A stretch of 60,000 bases of DNA from Takakia lepidozioides (lineage: Eukaryota > Streptophyta > Takakiopsida > Takakiales > Takakiaceae), in the NCBI GenBank assembly GCA_030704615.1, contig CM060734.1, positions 59,476,042 through 59,536,041 of the forward strand, written 5' to 3'. Positions 44,985-56,071 of this stretch are shown here, piece after piece. The stretch's first letter is position 1, and every line of letters starts with the position of its first letter. Below the pieces are notes generated by a model, which saw nothing but the letters and a program-made list of their open reading frames with translations, was not told where the DNA came from and made no database searches. Both the position numbers and the translations under genes were made by a program.

Positions 44985-47233
44985 CTATGAGGATATTGCT
45001 TTCTCAGCAGCGGCCAAACCAGTCAAGATGTGCTTAAGACACTGCATCCGTTGGCCAAGTGCAAACTTGAATGTAAACCAGTATTTCGTGAAAGGTACTC
45101 ATTTCTCTGCCTTTTTAGAAGAGGTTCGACTATGCCCAGTTTGTAGCCATTCATAATATCCTTGGATGAAGAATATGACGTAAAACCCACATTCCCAGTT
45201 GAATGGCTGTTCGGACACTTTAGGCTGGTTGAATTGAAATGCCCTAACCTCCTCCCAACCCAGTGAATCAATACTGTAGCCTAAACACTTCGCATGCAGC
45301 TTCCATATCCATGACAAAACATATGGACAACCATGCAAAGACTCGATGGAGTTCATGTGAGTGTAGCAGCCTTTCCGCACGTCGATGACAACAACACTCT
45401 AGTGCCCCCTGCAAGACGATTCTCATGAGTCTCACGGTAGCAGTCCTCTCAGCAGACCACTCCAACTGCCTCTCTAGCAGACTATACAGACTCGCAAGTA
45501 GGCTCGGTCTTGGTCCTAGTACACTCAGCCGACTCAGCAGACTCACAACTCAGTAGACTCAGCAAACTCATCACTCAGCAGACTCAGCATAATGAGCAGA
45601 CTCAGCAGACTCGGCAGATTGAGCATACTCAAGAGAGTGGGCAGACCGAGCAGACTGTCCTCATTCAAAAGACTGGGCGGATTTGCCAGACTGAGCAGAC
45701 TGAATGGATTCAACCAGCGAGAGCCCAGTGTGAACGGAGTGACGTCATTCAAAAGACTGGCCCGACAAAATAGACTGGGTATGCAAGATCTTACTCCTCC
45801 ACAATCGGAACGATCATATGATGGCAGTCTTACCGCCGTCGCTGCATTTATTGCGTCCAACATATTTAAACCTAATGACATAACGGCCGAACAGACCCAC
45901 TGCAAACAAACTTGCGCAACAATATACTCATATGTCACTGCACGGACAGTCTAGTAGACAGAAGGTTCAACAGACTGACGAAGAGACTGGCGTAGAATAA
46001 TTTGCGCGACAACAGACTGATTTCTAACAGACTAATATTCCAAAAGACAAAGTATCCCCTAGGCGGCCGGGTGTTACGGGAGTAGAGGCTGAACCATAAA
46101 CCGCACTTTCTGTCCAAGGTCGGACGCGGTGCAAGATCATTGGCGCCCCTCCCTGCCGTCGTTGCATTAATAAATCCAGCAGACTTACACGTGATCATAA
46201 TGACAGCTCAACAGACCTAGCGCAAACAAACTTACGCCACAGCAGACTGACTTTGTCACAGTCTTGCTGACTGATATCAGAAGAGACGGACATACCAGCA
46301 GTCCGGCGGCTCAGCAGACTCACGGCAATGCGGATAAATGTAGTAGTTAAACGGATTCATATCCAAAGAGACGGACTTCCAGCTGACCGACGGTTCAACA
46401 GACTGACGAGAGAAAAGACTTCGGGGATAAGATGAGAGAAGAGACTTCGGGGATAAGATGAGAGAAGAGACTTCGGATTTCCGCAGGCAGTGACGGCCCA
46501 GTAGTCCAGTGAAGAACAGACTTGCGCCACACCAGACTGGTATCCCTACAGACCAACAGTCCAGCAGACCAGACTGATATCCCATCAGAACCACGCTCGG
46601 CGTCGTCGTCATGCCGTGGTTGCATTTCATCCGTCCAGCAGACTTACATATGCCCATACTCATAGCACAACACACTGCTTAGAGAAAGTACTGACAAAGA
46701 CGCAGTCGAAGAGCCTGTTGATCCATGCGCATTTGCAGTCGTAAGGACCTCGAACATCCACAAACAATGTGAATCCACATCTCTCTGGCTACGTCTCATT
46801 TCCCATTGTCCAATTTTCAAAGAGACGGTAGTGGTTGAGATATGATGTTTCAGGAGGTGCATCTGGATGTTTGAGGACCTTCAGACTGGATCCTGTTCCG
46901 TTCACACTCTCCGCAATTCCTAGACATGTGGTGGCAGAGACGTCATCCCCTGAACAGTCTCATCGGTGGACATAAATTCTGCAATGTATACACGCCCCCA
47001 CGGACATATACTTCCGCGATTTCCGCTATCGTGTTACCAATGGTTTCCTGCTCCATACGAAGGAGCTCGGACTCGGACATACACCACAAATCGTAAACGC
47101 ATGCAATTTTTCCACATATCGTCCTAAAAAATAAGCACGTCAGCACAAAACGAAGGCAAAAATAGTGGAAGCATATGCACGATGGTGGCTGTAGAGCCCC
47201 GCCAGCCCTCTCATGTTCAGGCACACCCTTCAT
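44985..47233 (-). pseudogene. Ulp1-like (C48) cysteine peptidase gene of the 32-kb element
   Basis: The last exon (about 45420-44985, minus) shows SVVVIDVRKGCYTHMNSIES, then VSEQPFNWECGFYVIFFIQG. The Gln and Cys sit as in the SUMO-peptidase signature P.Q.N..DCG. TGA at 45099-45101 interrupts it (AEK/VPFTKYW), and the natural end is TAG 44985-44987. Upstream pieces on the same strand lie at about 46925-46680 (HPDAPPETSYLNHYRLFENW, GFTLFVDVRGPYDCKC, with TAG at 46789-46791) and 47125-46943 (KIACVYDLWCMSESELLRM). Between them an intron is filled with GCAGACTG words. Ulp1-like genes are known passengers of some plant MULEs. The catalytic His was not located. Confidence 0.55.
45440..46680 (-). repeat. 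GCAGACTG arrays inside the Ulp1-like gene
   Basis: CAGCAGACTCAGCAGACT-type words run from 45525 to 45720 with 10-15 bp spacing, and CAGACTG words continue to 46650. A 25-bp unit around AGAGAAGAGACTTCGGGGATA is repeated at 46430-46475. Confidence 0.7.
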
Positions 47234-47429
47234 CGTATTAAAATCGCCCTAAACAAGAAGAACAACTGCATGCGTGCAAAGTCAGCTCCGCAACATTGGA
47301 CAACAAAGAGGCCCAAGAACGAGACAACAAGAACGAATGAGCGAGCTCGTGGCAGGATGTTATGATCTTCCATGCCCTAAACATGGATGCGCGGATGGGT
47401 TTTTCATAATGGACGATCCAGATCTTTCG

Positions 47430-47741
47430 GCCGGCGCGGACTGGCAGACTGACAGACTGGGGGACAGCAAACGGGCACATCGGACTGTTGGGTGGACTTG
47501 CGGGGACTGGCACAACGGACTGGCGTGCACAACGGACTGGCCAGCAGACTGGCGGTTTGGCGGACTGAGGGGAACTAGACTCACGGGCAGCGGACTGGCA
47601 TGCGGACTGGCCGCGGCGGACGGGGGGCGCGGTGGAGCGCGGGCGGGCCTGCCGCGAGCGCGGCTAGTGGGCCACGACTGCCGGGGCGCGGCAGCAGCAT
47701 GACAACCGCGCGCAACGGCGGCGGGTCCGGGTGGGGGAGTC
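47430..47741 (-). repeat. Right subterminal array and GC-rich inner part of the 32-kb element
   Basis: GCGGACTGGC and GCAGACTGG words mirror 15.68-15.96 kb in inverted orientation. Shared blocks include the CCGGCCGAAGG/CCTTTCGGCCGG region and ATGGATGATCC-like sequence. Confidence 0.7.
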
Positions 47742-47816
47742 ATGCGTCCGTGCGCGGGGCCCACCGGTCAGCTCGCGCGTGCGCTATAACATCCCAATTA
47801 TTGTAAAATGAGAGGC
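47742..47816. repeat. Right terminal inverted repeat of the 32-kb element
   Basis: Reverse complement of 15536-15610 with a few differences; followed by TAAAGATGA. Confidence 0.85.
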
Positions 47817-47825
47817 TAAAGATGA
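47817..47825. repeat. Right target-site duplication of the 32-kb element
   Basis: TAAAGATGA, identical to 15527-15535. Confidence 0.85.
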
Positions 47826-49112
47826 TAGCTTCAGGATATATTAGCAAAAAGAAATCAAACTAATCTACATAATAAGTTAGGTATCACCTACCTGAAGAAG
47901 GTCAGACAACAGGAAAGAGGCTTGGTCAGAAAGTCCCGGAAGGCAAGATGAAGCCGCCCCGTAACCTCTGTCCCATGGAAATGAAAATAGACGGAGCTTG
48001 AGCGTTTTGTAAAGCAAGAGAAACTCGTTCTCTAAAGAAGGCTAACTTACAAGAAGAAGAAGAAGAAGAGTGAAAGAAGCCGCCTTCTTCAACGACCAGC
48101 ATCATTTGGTGGGCCCGCTAAAAAATTGTGCATACCCCTCATGCCTCATGGATAAGGCTGTAACTTTTTATCCCCAATTATCCATATGGATGAACATTAT
48201 ACTTATGTGCATATCTACTACATCCATATCCTGTACCTGTACATCCACATCCATACCACTTTGACCAGTGCATTTGGGAGATTATAACAAAGTAATCTGC
48301 CTTGATTTGGCATTTTGATAAATTTTGAGCCCTAGATGTTATTTCCAAGATTGCCCATTTGGCCTGCCACGTGGGCAGGTCAACGGTTTTGGACACTGGA
48401 TTCCAAATCCCCGGGCACTTTGAAAAACAATTCCAAGGCCTCTGTCCCGGCCCTGTTCTTGAAAAAAAAAGAAAAAAGAAAAACATTATAGGGATTGCTG
48501 CAGAGCTTCTATTATTTTAGGGCGCTGTAAATTCTCACACGTGTTTCTCCCTAACCTGCACACTTTATATTCAGGATCACTTCCATCCACTCTCATCCAC
48601 GAAAGTTGGATTGTGGCATTATAGGGTTGAATGGACGATCAGGGTTGAAGCACCCTGCCCACCACACATGGCGTTGCCTTCATATCGCGACGTTCAACAC
48701 CAAAAGTCGTTGGATTGTCGGATGGAATCCGGTCAGTTTGTCGGCACGGTCTTCCAGACGAGGACTTCGCTGAATTCTGTGGCCACTTCGGAGATGCTGT
48801 TGTAGTCTCAGTAATAAATTCTGCTCTGTTAAGTCTCTGGAGGTTAAACTCTTGTTTCTTCTATTTCACAAGAGTAAATTCTACCTGTCCTCTCTGGACC
48901 TGCGGCGTCTTCTTCTTCTGAAGTAACACAACACAAGATCCATCGCACCAAAGGCTGTTGAGTTACCCAATTTCGTTCAGGGATTCGAGGATTGAGTCAT
49001 ATGAGGAGAGGCCAGAATTTTCTCAAGTGGGTTTGAAAGGCGGAGTCTGGAGACCGACCTATTGTTGAATTGCAGTTGCTTGGAGGACTCAGAAGAGAAG
49101 ATTGTTTCTCAC
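47826..49112. other. Intergenic DNA and probable leader of the next gene
   Basis: No coding region is supported. ACTTTATATTC near 48558 could serve as a TATA box for the gene starting at 49113, leaving a leader of about 500 nt that may contain an intron. Confidence 0.35.
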
Positions 49113-49893
49113 ATGGCTAGCATCTGGTCCCCAAATATCGGTCCAAACATGGGGAGTGGGAAACCACATCCCAATATACATGTCAAACAACTCATTAAGT
49201 CTGCGAGAAAGGTTTCAATATTCGTGAACCAACAACTTCCGTTAATTGCCCTTGGAGGTGGTGCGGGTGCGGTGGTTGGAGTCATGTCATGGTGTCTTAA
49301 GCAAAGAGACTGCATGATTGTGAATCTTTCCAGACAGCTTGAGACGAGCCAACAGGAGAGGGCCGAGCTCAAACAACGTCTGATTCTGGAGCAGGAGGAC
49401 CTCCAACAAAAGCTCATTGAAATTGCCAGTCTTAAGGAGAAGACCGCCAGGGACATTCTGAAGCCGCATACCTCCTCTTCATACGGTAATCTGGTGCATT
49501 TAAGCCTTGCTTTTTCTGCAGCATTCTCTCCTTCACGGTTTTGTTCTCTTTGTTTTGTTTCTTCTTTCGGGGAGGAGGGTTCAATCAACCACATTTCCCG
49601 GGCTCTGCCAACCTCCACCCCACTGTCAGAACCAGAAGGACTTCTCCTGGCCCCTCAGGCATGAAATTCAAATTGGGGTGATTGCATACTTAGCAAAACA
49701 CTGCAATGTTACAGGCAATGAAGGAAGAGGTGAAGATGGAGGTGCAAGTGAAGATATAGTGGATGTTGGAGATGAAGGTGCATGCAGTCAAGGGAGGCAT
49801 CACCAAAGCTTGCATGAACAGGGGACACCCACACAAATGCAAGTGAGGGATCTATGTTCACAGGAAGCCCAACACAATTTGGTAGCAGACTGA
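49113..49893 (+). CDS. Small single-pass membrane protein with coiled coil, unknown function
   Basis: ATG 49113 opens an exon to 49485 (donor ACG|GTAATC, phase 1). The best-fitting second exon is 49715-49893 after GTTACAG, ending in TGA, giving 184 residues. An alternative acceptor at 49629 would end the protein after 11 more residues. The first third has a basic stretch (KQLIKSARKVSIF), then a Gly-rich hydrophobic segment LPLIALGGGAGAVVGVMSW that could span a membrane. A clear coiled coil follows (LSRQLETSQQERAELKQRLI, LQQKLIEIASLKEKTARDIL). The C-terminal exon is Gly/Glu-rich. The layout fits an organelle or ER membrane protein with a helical stalk, but the family is not recognised. Confidence 0.55.
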
Positions 49894-50826
49894 AGGACTT
49901 GGGGTGTTGGTGTATGTGATCAGTCTGCTCTAGAGACTCTGTCTGCCATCATATTCCTTAGTGTAAGTTTCATACCCTGAAGTACTAGAGTCTCTCTTTT
50001 TGTTTGAACCTCAGCTTGCTGGTTGCATCCTCACACACTGTATCTCCAGAGGTTTGAGTGGGCCTCCCTTTCTTCAGTAATAGATCTGAAACCTATTTAA
50101 CACCATTGGCAACACGACCTCCGTCTGGGGATGATTCTGGCCTTATGTACATCTTTAGCCAATTGTCTGTAGACCATACACCTAATGGTGAAACCCTCAA
50201 ACCTATCCCCCTAAGAAGCAGAGTTTAACATTGCGGGCAAGTCCACATCGTATATTCGAACGAGAGAGGTCAGATGGAGGAAAACTTCTGAGTTAATAGC
50301 GTTGCATGGTTTGCAACTAAACTAAGACTGTACACACCTCCAGTTTTGAATAAGAGCCTCCCATGGGCAAGATCCTTGTTGTTGGTGGCTGTTAGGTGCC
50401 TTTTGAAGGCTTTACCTCTGGTGCTTTAAAAAAGTTATGTTCTCCACTTAAGATTTCAGTGCAAATATGATGAGTGATGTCTTGTCATTTCCCACCATGA
50501 TAGAAACAAGCCCAACAGGGAAGTGCTACAGCTATTCTTTTGTAAGTCCGCCCCAAGATTTCCCTCCATGGATGTGCAGAGGGATGAAGCTGAGATTCCG
50601 AAGACAAAACTAATTGCAAATGCCAGTCTGGAATCGCAAAAGGATTTTCTTTCCACAGGCATGTGAAATACATCTTTCTACAAAGCCCCTAGGGGGAATG
50701 GTGAACCGTCACAGAGATTGGGCCTCGCAGGACCTAAAATATCCAGGAAACCTCATGTTTGTAGACCAATGTTTCGGCAACACCTGTGATGCCTATCTCA
50801 GAAATCCCAGGGCAACCTTCCACACA
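49894..50826. other. No gene recognised
   Basis: Space between two genes whose 3' ends face each other (the plus-strand gene ending at 49893 and the minus-strand gene ending at 50827). Only short frames are seen. It probably holds both 3' untranslated regions. Confidence 0.4.
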
Positions 50827-53322
50827 CTAAGTCGAAAGCTTGTTGGACCCAACCAGAGATGCGAAGCCCAAGTCAGTGATGCCTAGACACCGGAACAAAC
50901 GGAGCTCACACAAGTTTGATTGGCCTACAAACTGAATTCCTTCATCGCTCACTTCCTGGCACTGTACCAACTGCAGTGTCCGTAACGATTCAGATGCACA
51001 AACTGCCTGCAGAATGAAGCTATAAAGTTAGAGCATGACAAGGTTCAACTGATAAAGACGCTCCCAGCTTAGTAATTTCAAGCCTTTGAATAAATTTCCT
51101 TTAACTGGGACATGGATGGACCTTTTGTGACATATTGATATAACTGTTCCGTGACCAATCCTTGTCTATGATGTGGAATTTGGAATATTGACCACTACCA
51201 AGAGGTAAGGACAGCGGAAGAGGTTCTTGCCTGCATGCCTGTGTCAGTGAAGGAATAGGCCCGGTCCAACACTAGCACCCGTAACAGTGGGCACCACTGG
51301 ACCAAGGCCAGAATCCCCACCCCTGTGAATGATGAGAAGAGAGGAAAATTCCCATCTGCAAAGCTGATAGCAACTTCCTCCAACTGCAAACAATGTTCTG
51401 CTATGCACTTGAGGCTTGTATCGGTCAGCCGTGGTGCCTCGCCTTGCCTTGCAACCACGGAAAAATTAGAGGGGACCCTCAAGGAAAGTGATCGAAGTTG
51501 AGTGCATCTCATTGCTAGGGGCACTAAATCTACATCGCGAACCCCAACACACATGTCCAGGGAGAGCCTTGTGAGAACTTGGCAATGATTGAACACCTGC
51601 ACCATCACACATCAAGCATATACCCATGTTAGCAAATCAGCTCCGTAGACCTACACATCCAGATACTAGAGCTGCAGTCTTTCTTGGGGGCATGGCTCAC
51701 TTCTGTAGTAGTGGTACCTTCCTACCTGACTGTCATTGATGTCCAACACCCGCCAAGAGCTAGTCACTGGCCCAATTTTCTCCAAAAACACTACTACACA
51801 GAGAAGTCATCATATATGAAGGCCAACCTCCAAGGTGACACACAAGAAGAGCTTGCCAACTATGGACAGTTTTTAGGTGAAAGTTTTACAAAAGGTGCGG
51901 GAAAGACGAGTCCTTGCCCAAACCACACCTTCCACATGAAGACAAGCCATAACAGTAGCCAAATAGGGTCAGCAGGAGGGAGAGTACCTCCCACCACATT
52001 GACCTCTCCAAAGACTTGGCCAGTCAAACAATTAATGGCGAGAACATGCACACACAACATATACAAGTGGGAGTTCATACGTGAGCCAAGCCCTGGCCAG
52101 GGATTGCTACGCAGTTGGTGAGACTCAACACTCTGAGTGCCTTGCAAATAGGATCTTGTAGCTGACTGTGGCTATCCTTAGCCACAAACACCTCCATATA
52201 CCGCTGTGTTGGATCCACCTCAAAATAGAACTCTTGCAATCGCCTCCAGCCATTTCCGAGCTTTGCAACATCTCCTTCCCCTATCCCTTTGCAGTGCTTG
52301 ATAGACAGGTACTCCAAATTGCCTTTGCGGCCCAATAATTCCAGCCACTCCATGCTCTTCACTTGCATGCAGCGCGTCAGCTGCAGTGTAGTGATGCCCT
52401 GACATCCTGACACTAAAGACAGAAGGCCGCGCCCTGACAACCACATGGCAAGTTACCATTGGACATCAGTTTGGACACACCAAGAGATTTCTAACAATTA
52501 TGACAATAATCGAGACCTGGATTGAGTCTACAGAATCTTCAAGTTACAAAATTAGTCAGCAGCTGTCTGCATTTAAGGTGATTGCATATAGCCTAATTTA
52601 CAAGACCTTCAGGGATGTCGAATGCCCAGCTATCTCCAAATCAACAAATAAATAAAAGAACTGTATGTTGTGTTAAGTTGATGAGAAAGGGCAGCTGGAT
52701 CTGCACTTGACAAGGTTTTGCCATAGGAGATCTTAGCCTCCCAATGGTATTCCTGCTTCTCCCAAAAGAACAGTCCTTTATGTTTTGAGGAAATCTTCAT
52801 ATACTAGCATCCACAATTCTTCTTGCAGTGATCGGCATACCTGTTATTCCAGGGATGAAATTGAGATGCAGAGTTCTCAGCTTCGCCCCAAAATTGGCTA
52901 GTTTTGCAAATCCTGGATCTCGAATGACGCCACAAAAGCTAAGTGTCAAAATTGGTCAGCGCCCTGCATTCTGAGCCTAAGATGAAGAGGCCTTCGTCAT
53001 CAATCTGTTCGCCATCGTTCGACAGCCATCCAGATTAGGTGATCTCAACAGTGGTCAACTGTGGAAACCTTTTGCAGAGAGAGGATAGGGCGTTGCTTGC
53101 AGGATGCAATCCACAGCCTACTTTCAGATAGCTTCGCTGCGCACGTTCCATCTCATAGAACCGCCTACACACCAGTGCCAAGCAGTTCCTCTCCATAGTG
53201 CTCCTCACGCGGGCCATTATTTCCCACAGCACCTCATCTGGAAGAGCCTCCATTGTATCCTCTCCTTCTTGCCCTAAGAGATACAACGCACCTTTCTCAT
53301 CTACTTCATGTTTGAATTCCAT
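50827..53322 (-). pseudogene. F-box/LRR (RNI-like) protein gene with two apparent lesions
   Basis: Exons: 53322-52841, 52433-52081, 51596-51231 and 51006-50827 (TAG); junction phases 1, 0 and 0 all fit, about 459 residues. The F-box is at residues 24-70 (MEALPDEVLWEIMARV, CLALVCRRFYEMER). Leucine-rich repeats follow: LTLSFCGVIRDPGFAKLA, LLSLVSGCQGITTLQLTRC, LTRLSLDMCVGV, LEEVAISFADG, LRTLQLVQCQEVSDEGI. Such proteins are substrate receptors of SCF ubiquitin ligases; the substrate is unknown. Intron 3 has a GC donor (CAG|GCAAGA). Two breaks lie in exon 1: TAA at 53035-53037, where the family has an aromatic residue before SGW, and one extra T in a 4-T run (+ strand A-run at about 52949-52952) that shifts frame before LTLSF. 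These are either true lesions or assembly errors; the other exons are clean. Confidence 0.7.
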
Positions 53323-54170
53323 TGACTGCCTGAATTGATATAATCCACCTCATGGATCGTCCATGCTTCTTCCTCCTCAAAATCCTTAACCACATCTACC
53401 CTGCTGTTTCTTAGATCTCCACATGATTGACATATTTGCACTAAGAAACAATATCGGATTGGAATCTCATGATAAGAAACATCTAATCCTCCAATGCCCT
53501 TCTACACAATCTTTGCCGTCAAGTACTTACAACAGTCCACGGCTTCTGCTCGCTGTAATTTTGTCTCACCAAGACGTCTGTACAGTGAAATCAATTCACC
53601 AAATCTAAGGGAATTCTGAACCCAAGTCACAATATAATATACCCATCAGGATCCAAAAAATCCTACTCTATTCACTCAGCTTACCATCACCTCTAGTTCT
53701 GAATTCCTTCCGATCAAGTCCAACGATGTTGCAAACCTCATCTTTAGTCTTTTCCAACTGCACCTCCTCCGATTCGTGACATCTATTCCTGAAATCTATC
53801 CGACCACACTCATCAAACCAAATGACGGTGCGCAATTCATCTGAACACTAATACAGTTATCGAAACACATCTTATCGGAGTCCCATAATAGATTGTTGAA
53901 TACTTACTTCAATCTAGATTGGGGAAGGTTGTTTATGATTGTGCTTTGAATGCAATGTCACTCATGGTGGAGGGCCGTTTATAGAGGACATGTCATTTTC
54001 CTTTGTCTTTGTTTTGGGGGTCGTGTGTGAAGATAGCCTAGGGCAAGGGTCAAGGGAATAGATATGTGTGAAGATTAGGGCATGGAATTAAGGGCAATAA
54101 GTTCAACCCATGAGAGTCATGGGCACCCACGAAATCGCTTCTCATTGAACAATATTAGCGTCTGCCGGCG
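53323..54170. other. No gene recognised; upstream of the F-box gene
   Basis: Probable promoter region of the F-box/LRR gene and unremarkable AT-rich DNA. No TATA box could be placed with confidence. Confidence 0.35.
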
Positions 54171-54228
54171 TGTGGCAGAGGGGGCCCCTACCGGACCCGG
54201 CCAGTCTGCTGTTGGGTCTGCCCGCAAG

Positions 54229-54937
54229 CTAGTCTACTGGGAACCACAATATACTTAGTCGCAGATAGGAACCAAATAAATGAGTCATTGTAGTGTTGCA
54301 GCTCGTAAGGAGGAGAGGGGTTAACCTTCCCTGAAATGTAACAGAAAACCCTGATAGAGTAGTGCTTGACATCAGCTGGTAAAAGATAAGGTCTTGGGTT
54401 AACAGGCTGCCATCAGAGGAAACACTGAAGCAAATACCAGAGAAAGAGCCTTGGGACAGGAAAACAGCATGCATGGCTAGAAGCCTAGAGCCCAGGGAGA
54501 AGCCCAACCAATGAGGGAGGACAATACAGTCTGGCTGAGAAAGAAGAGCAGTCCAGGAAGCCGGGAGCCTTGCCCATCACAGAGTCCCAACCAAGATTAA
54601 CCCTTCTCAGCGAAAGGCCCTGAGCTGCTGAGGCCTTCGGAATGAGAGAAGCAGAATTGGGATGGCGAAGATGGGATAACCCGGAATTTTCCCAATGAGC
54701 CCAGCGCTTAGAACAAGGGATGAGCTCCTCAGAGTCTCTGTTATAATTGGCAAAGAGAGGTTGTCTCAAGACCTCGCCAAAGGAGGTAGGTTGAGTTTGG
54801 AACAAGAAGGGGTGTAATTTATACCAAGCAACCCACCATATATAAAATGAAAGCGACGCCATAGCGTTGCCAAAACCCACGCACGGGCGTGGCGGAGCTC
54901 GACTCTTGCTCATGCTGTTTTTTTTTGCCACACCCAA
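54229..54937 (-). pseudogene. LINE-like retrotransposon fragment
   Basis: The minus frame 54937-54485 contains WWVAWYKLHPFLFQTQPTSF, then EVLRQPLFANYNRDSEELI and RWAHWENSGLSHL. This resembles the tail of plant LINE reverse-transcriptase proteins, where ...L.QPLF.N...L....W...G is typical. Further frames to 54229 carry no firm motif. No ends are found. Confidence 0.35.
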
Positions 54938-54939
54938 TA

Positions 54940-55322
54940 GTCGCTTGGCGTACCACCCGGCTTACGCCACGTGTTTTTGGGTTTTAGGATGGGACTCCCG
55001 GGCAAGTTAGAAAAAAAAGGGGATGCGACGCCGAGCTCACGCCCACACCAACGCCGTCGGCTGGAGGGCCGCGACGGCGAGACGTCGCTCGAAGGAGGCC
55101 CCTGCCATTGGCCCGGACGGCCTGAAAAGCGACGTCCGGCAGTCGCGGGAGTTGGGGCGGGGGCTCGCGACCCCCATATGACGCATTTTTGCGACGTCAT
55201 TTTGGCGACGCCCATGCGACTGCCGGGCGTCGCAAATTCTGCGCCTGCCGCGTGCCCGAAAAGGGCGTTTTCCCGACGCGGCGTGGCTCAGGCGTCGCAG
55301 AGGCCCCCCTTTTCCTGTAGAG
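54940..55322. repeat. GC-rich repeat with GCGACG/CGTCGC words, probable transposon end
   Basis: GCGACGCC, GACGTCGC and GGCGTCGC words recur in both orientations. The right edge reads (minus) CTACAGGAAAAGGGG, reminiscent of CACTA-type ends. No partner end was found in the window. Confidence 0.45.
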
Positions 55323-56071
55323 ACTTATGAGAGACCTTTCTAACAAGATCTTTAACTACCCTACCATATGTATAAGGGTTTACTTACACGTGTATAAGTA
55401 AACGACAACTGAGATTTTGATGAAATAGTGCACGTCTCTGGATGACATCTTTGAGCAGGGCTCTATACTTCGTATCTTGCTCAATAACAGTGTGAGACAA
55501 GAGTATAAGGGTTTAGTCACTGTTTGCGTCTCAGCCTGCAGCTCATATCATATACGCACGATCGGAAATGACCCCACAGCAGACATTCAACCCCATGGCG
55601 TGTCACACCTACTAGAGTGTGTGTTGCAGATTTGACCACGTCCATAGGAGGACGGATACGCACAGATAGGTAAGAGGCTCTACAAGTCATGTAACTCTTG
55701 CATGAAGGTAGTTATAAATTTCCTAAGCCAAAAAACTTGTAAGTCCTTGATAGATGTAACGTAGGTAGTTTGGGCCCCACTATTCCACCAACCTCATTGC
55801 GACGAGGCCACAAAAAATTTAGAGGCATTTGTAGACTTCAAATTTGTGAACGAGTCAGAGTAGTAAGATAGAGCTTATGACATGACCCTGCCTGCTACTC
55901 CCTAAAGTTGGATAGGGGAGCAAGGAGAACAGCAAGGCCTGCTCAGTGGGACGCGGGAGCAAGGAGGAAACCGGACATGGAACATGGGAGCATGCCCAAC
56001 TTCATAGGGGGGCGGGAGAGTAGAGCAGCAAGTGGGAACAGGGAAGCGGACCGGGGATCTACATCTTACGA
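55323..56071. other. No gene recognised
   Basis: Mixed-composition DNA; short GGGAGCAAGGAG-like words at 55.91-56.04 kb; no coding signal. Confidence 0.35.

Larger units (their letters stand above)
15536..47816. mobile_element. 32.3-kb MULE-type transposon with nested insertions
   Basis: The ends are inverted copies. Both start GCCTCTCATTTTACAATAAT, are identical for 31 bp, and stay nearly identical with a small indel for about 75 bp, through the shared words AGCTGACCGGTGGGCCCCGC and CACGGACGC. They are flanked by a perfect 9-bp duplication, the size made by Mutator-like transposases. Inside are a MULE transposase gene (+) and an Ulp1-like peptidase gene (-), the pair known from some plant MULEs (Kaonashi type). 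The original element has been swollen by a CACTA-like element with a nested second MULE, by a gypsy retrotransposon, and by a 1070-bp tandem duplication. Leaving out the two big insertions, its own length is about 9 kb. Confidence 0.85.

Noticed and set aside
49109-49618. 169-codon minus frame
   Set aside because: Antisense of the coiled-coil gene; the plus frame has a membrane segment, coiled coil and fitting splice sites.
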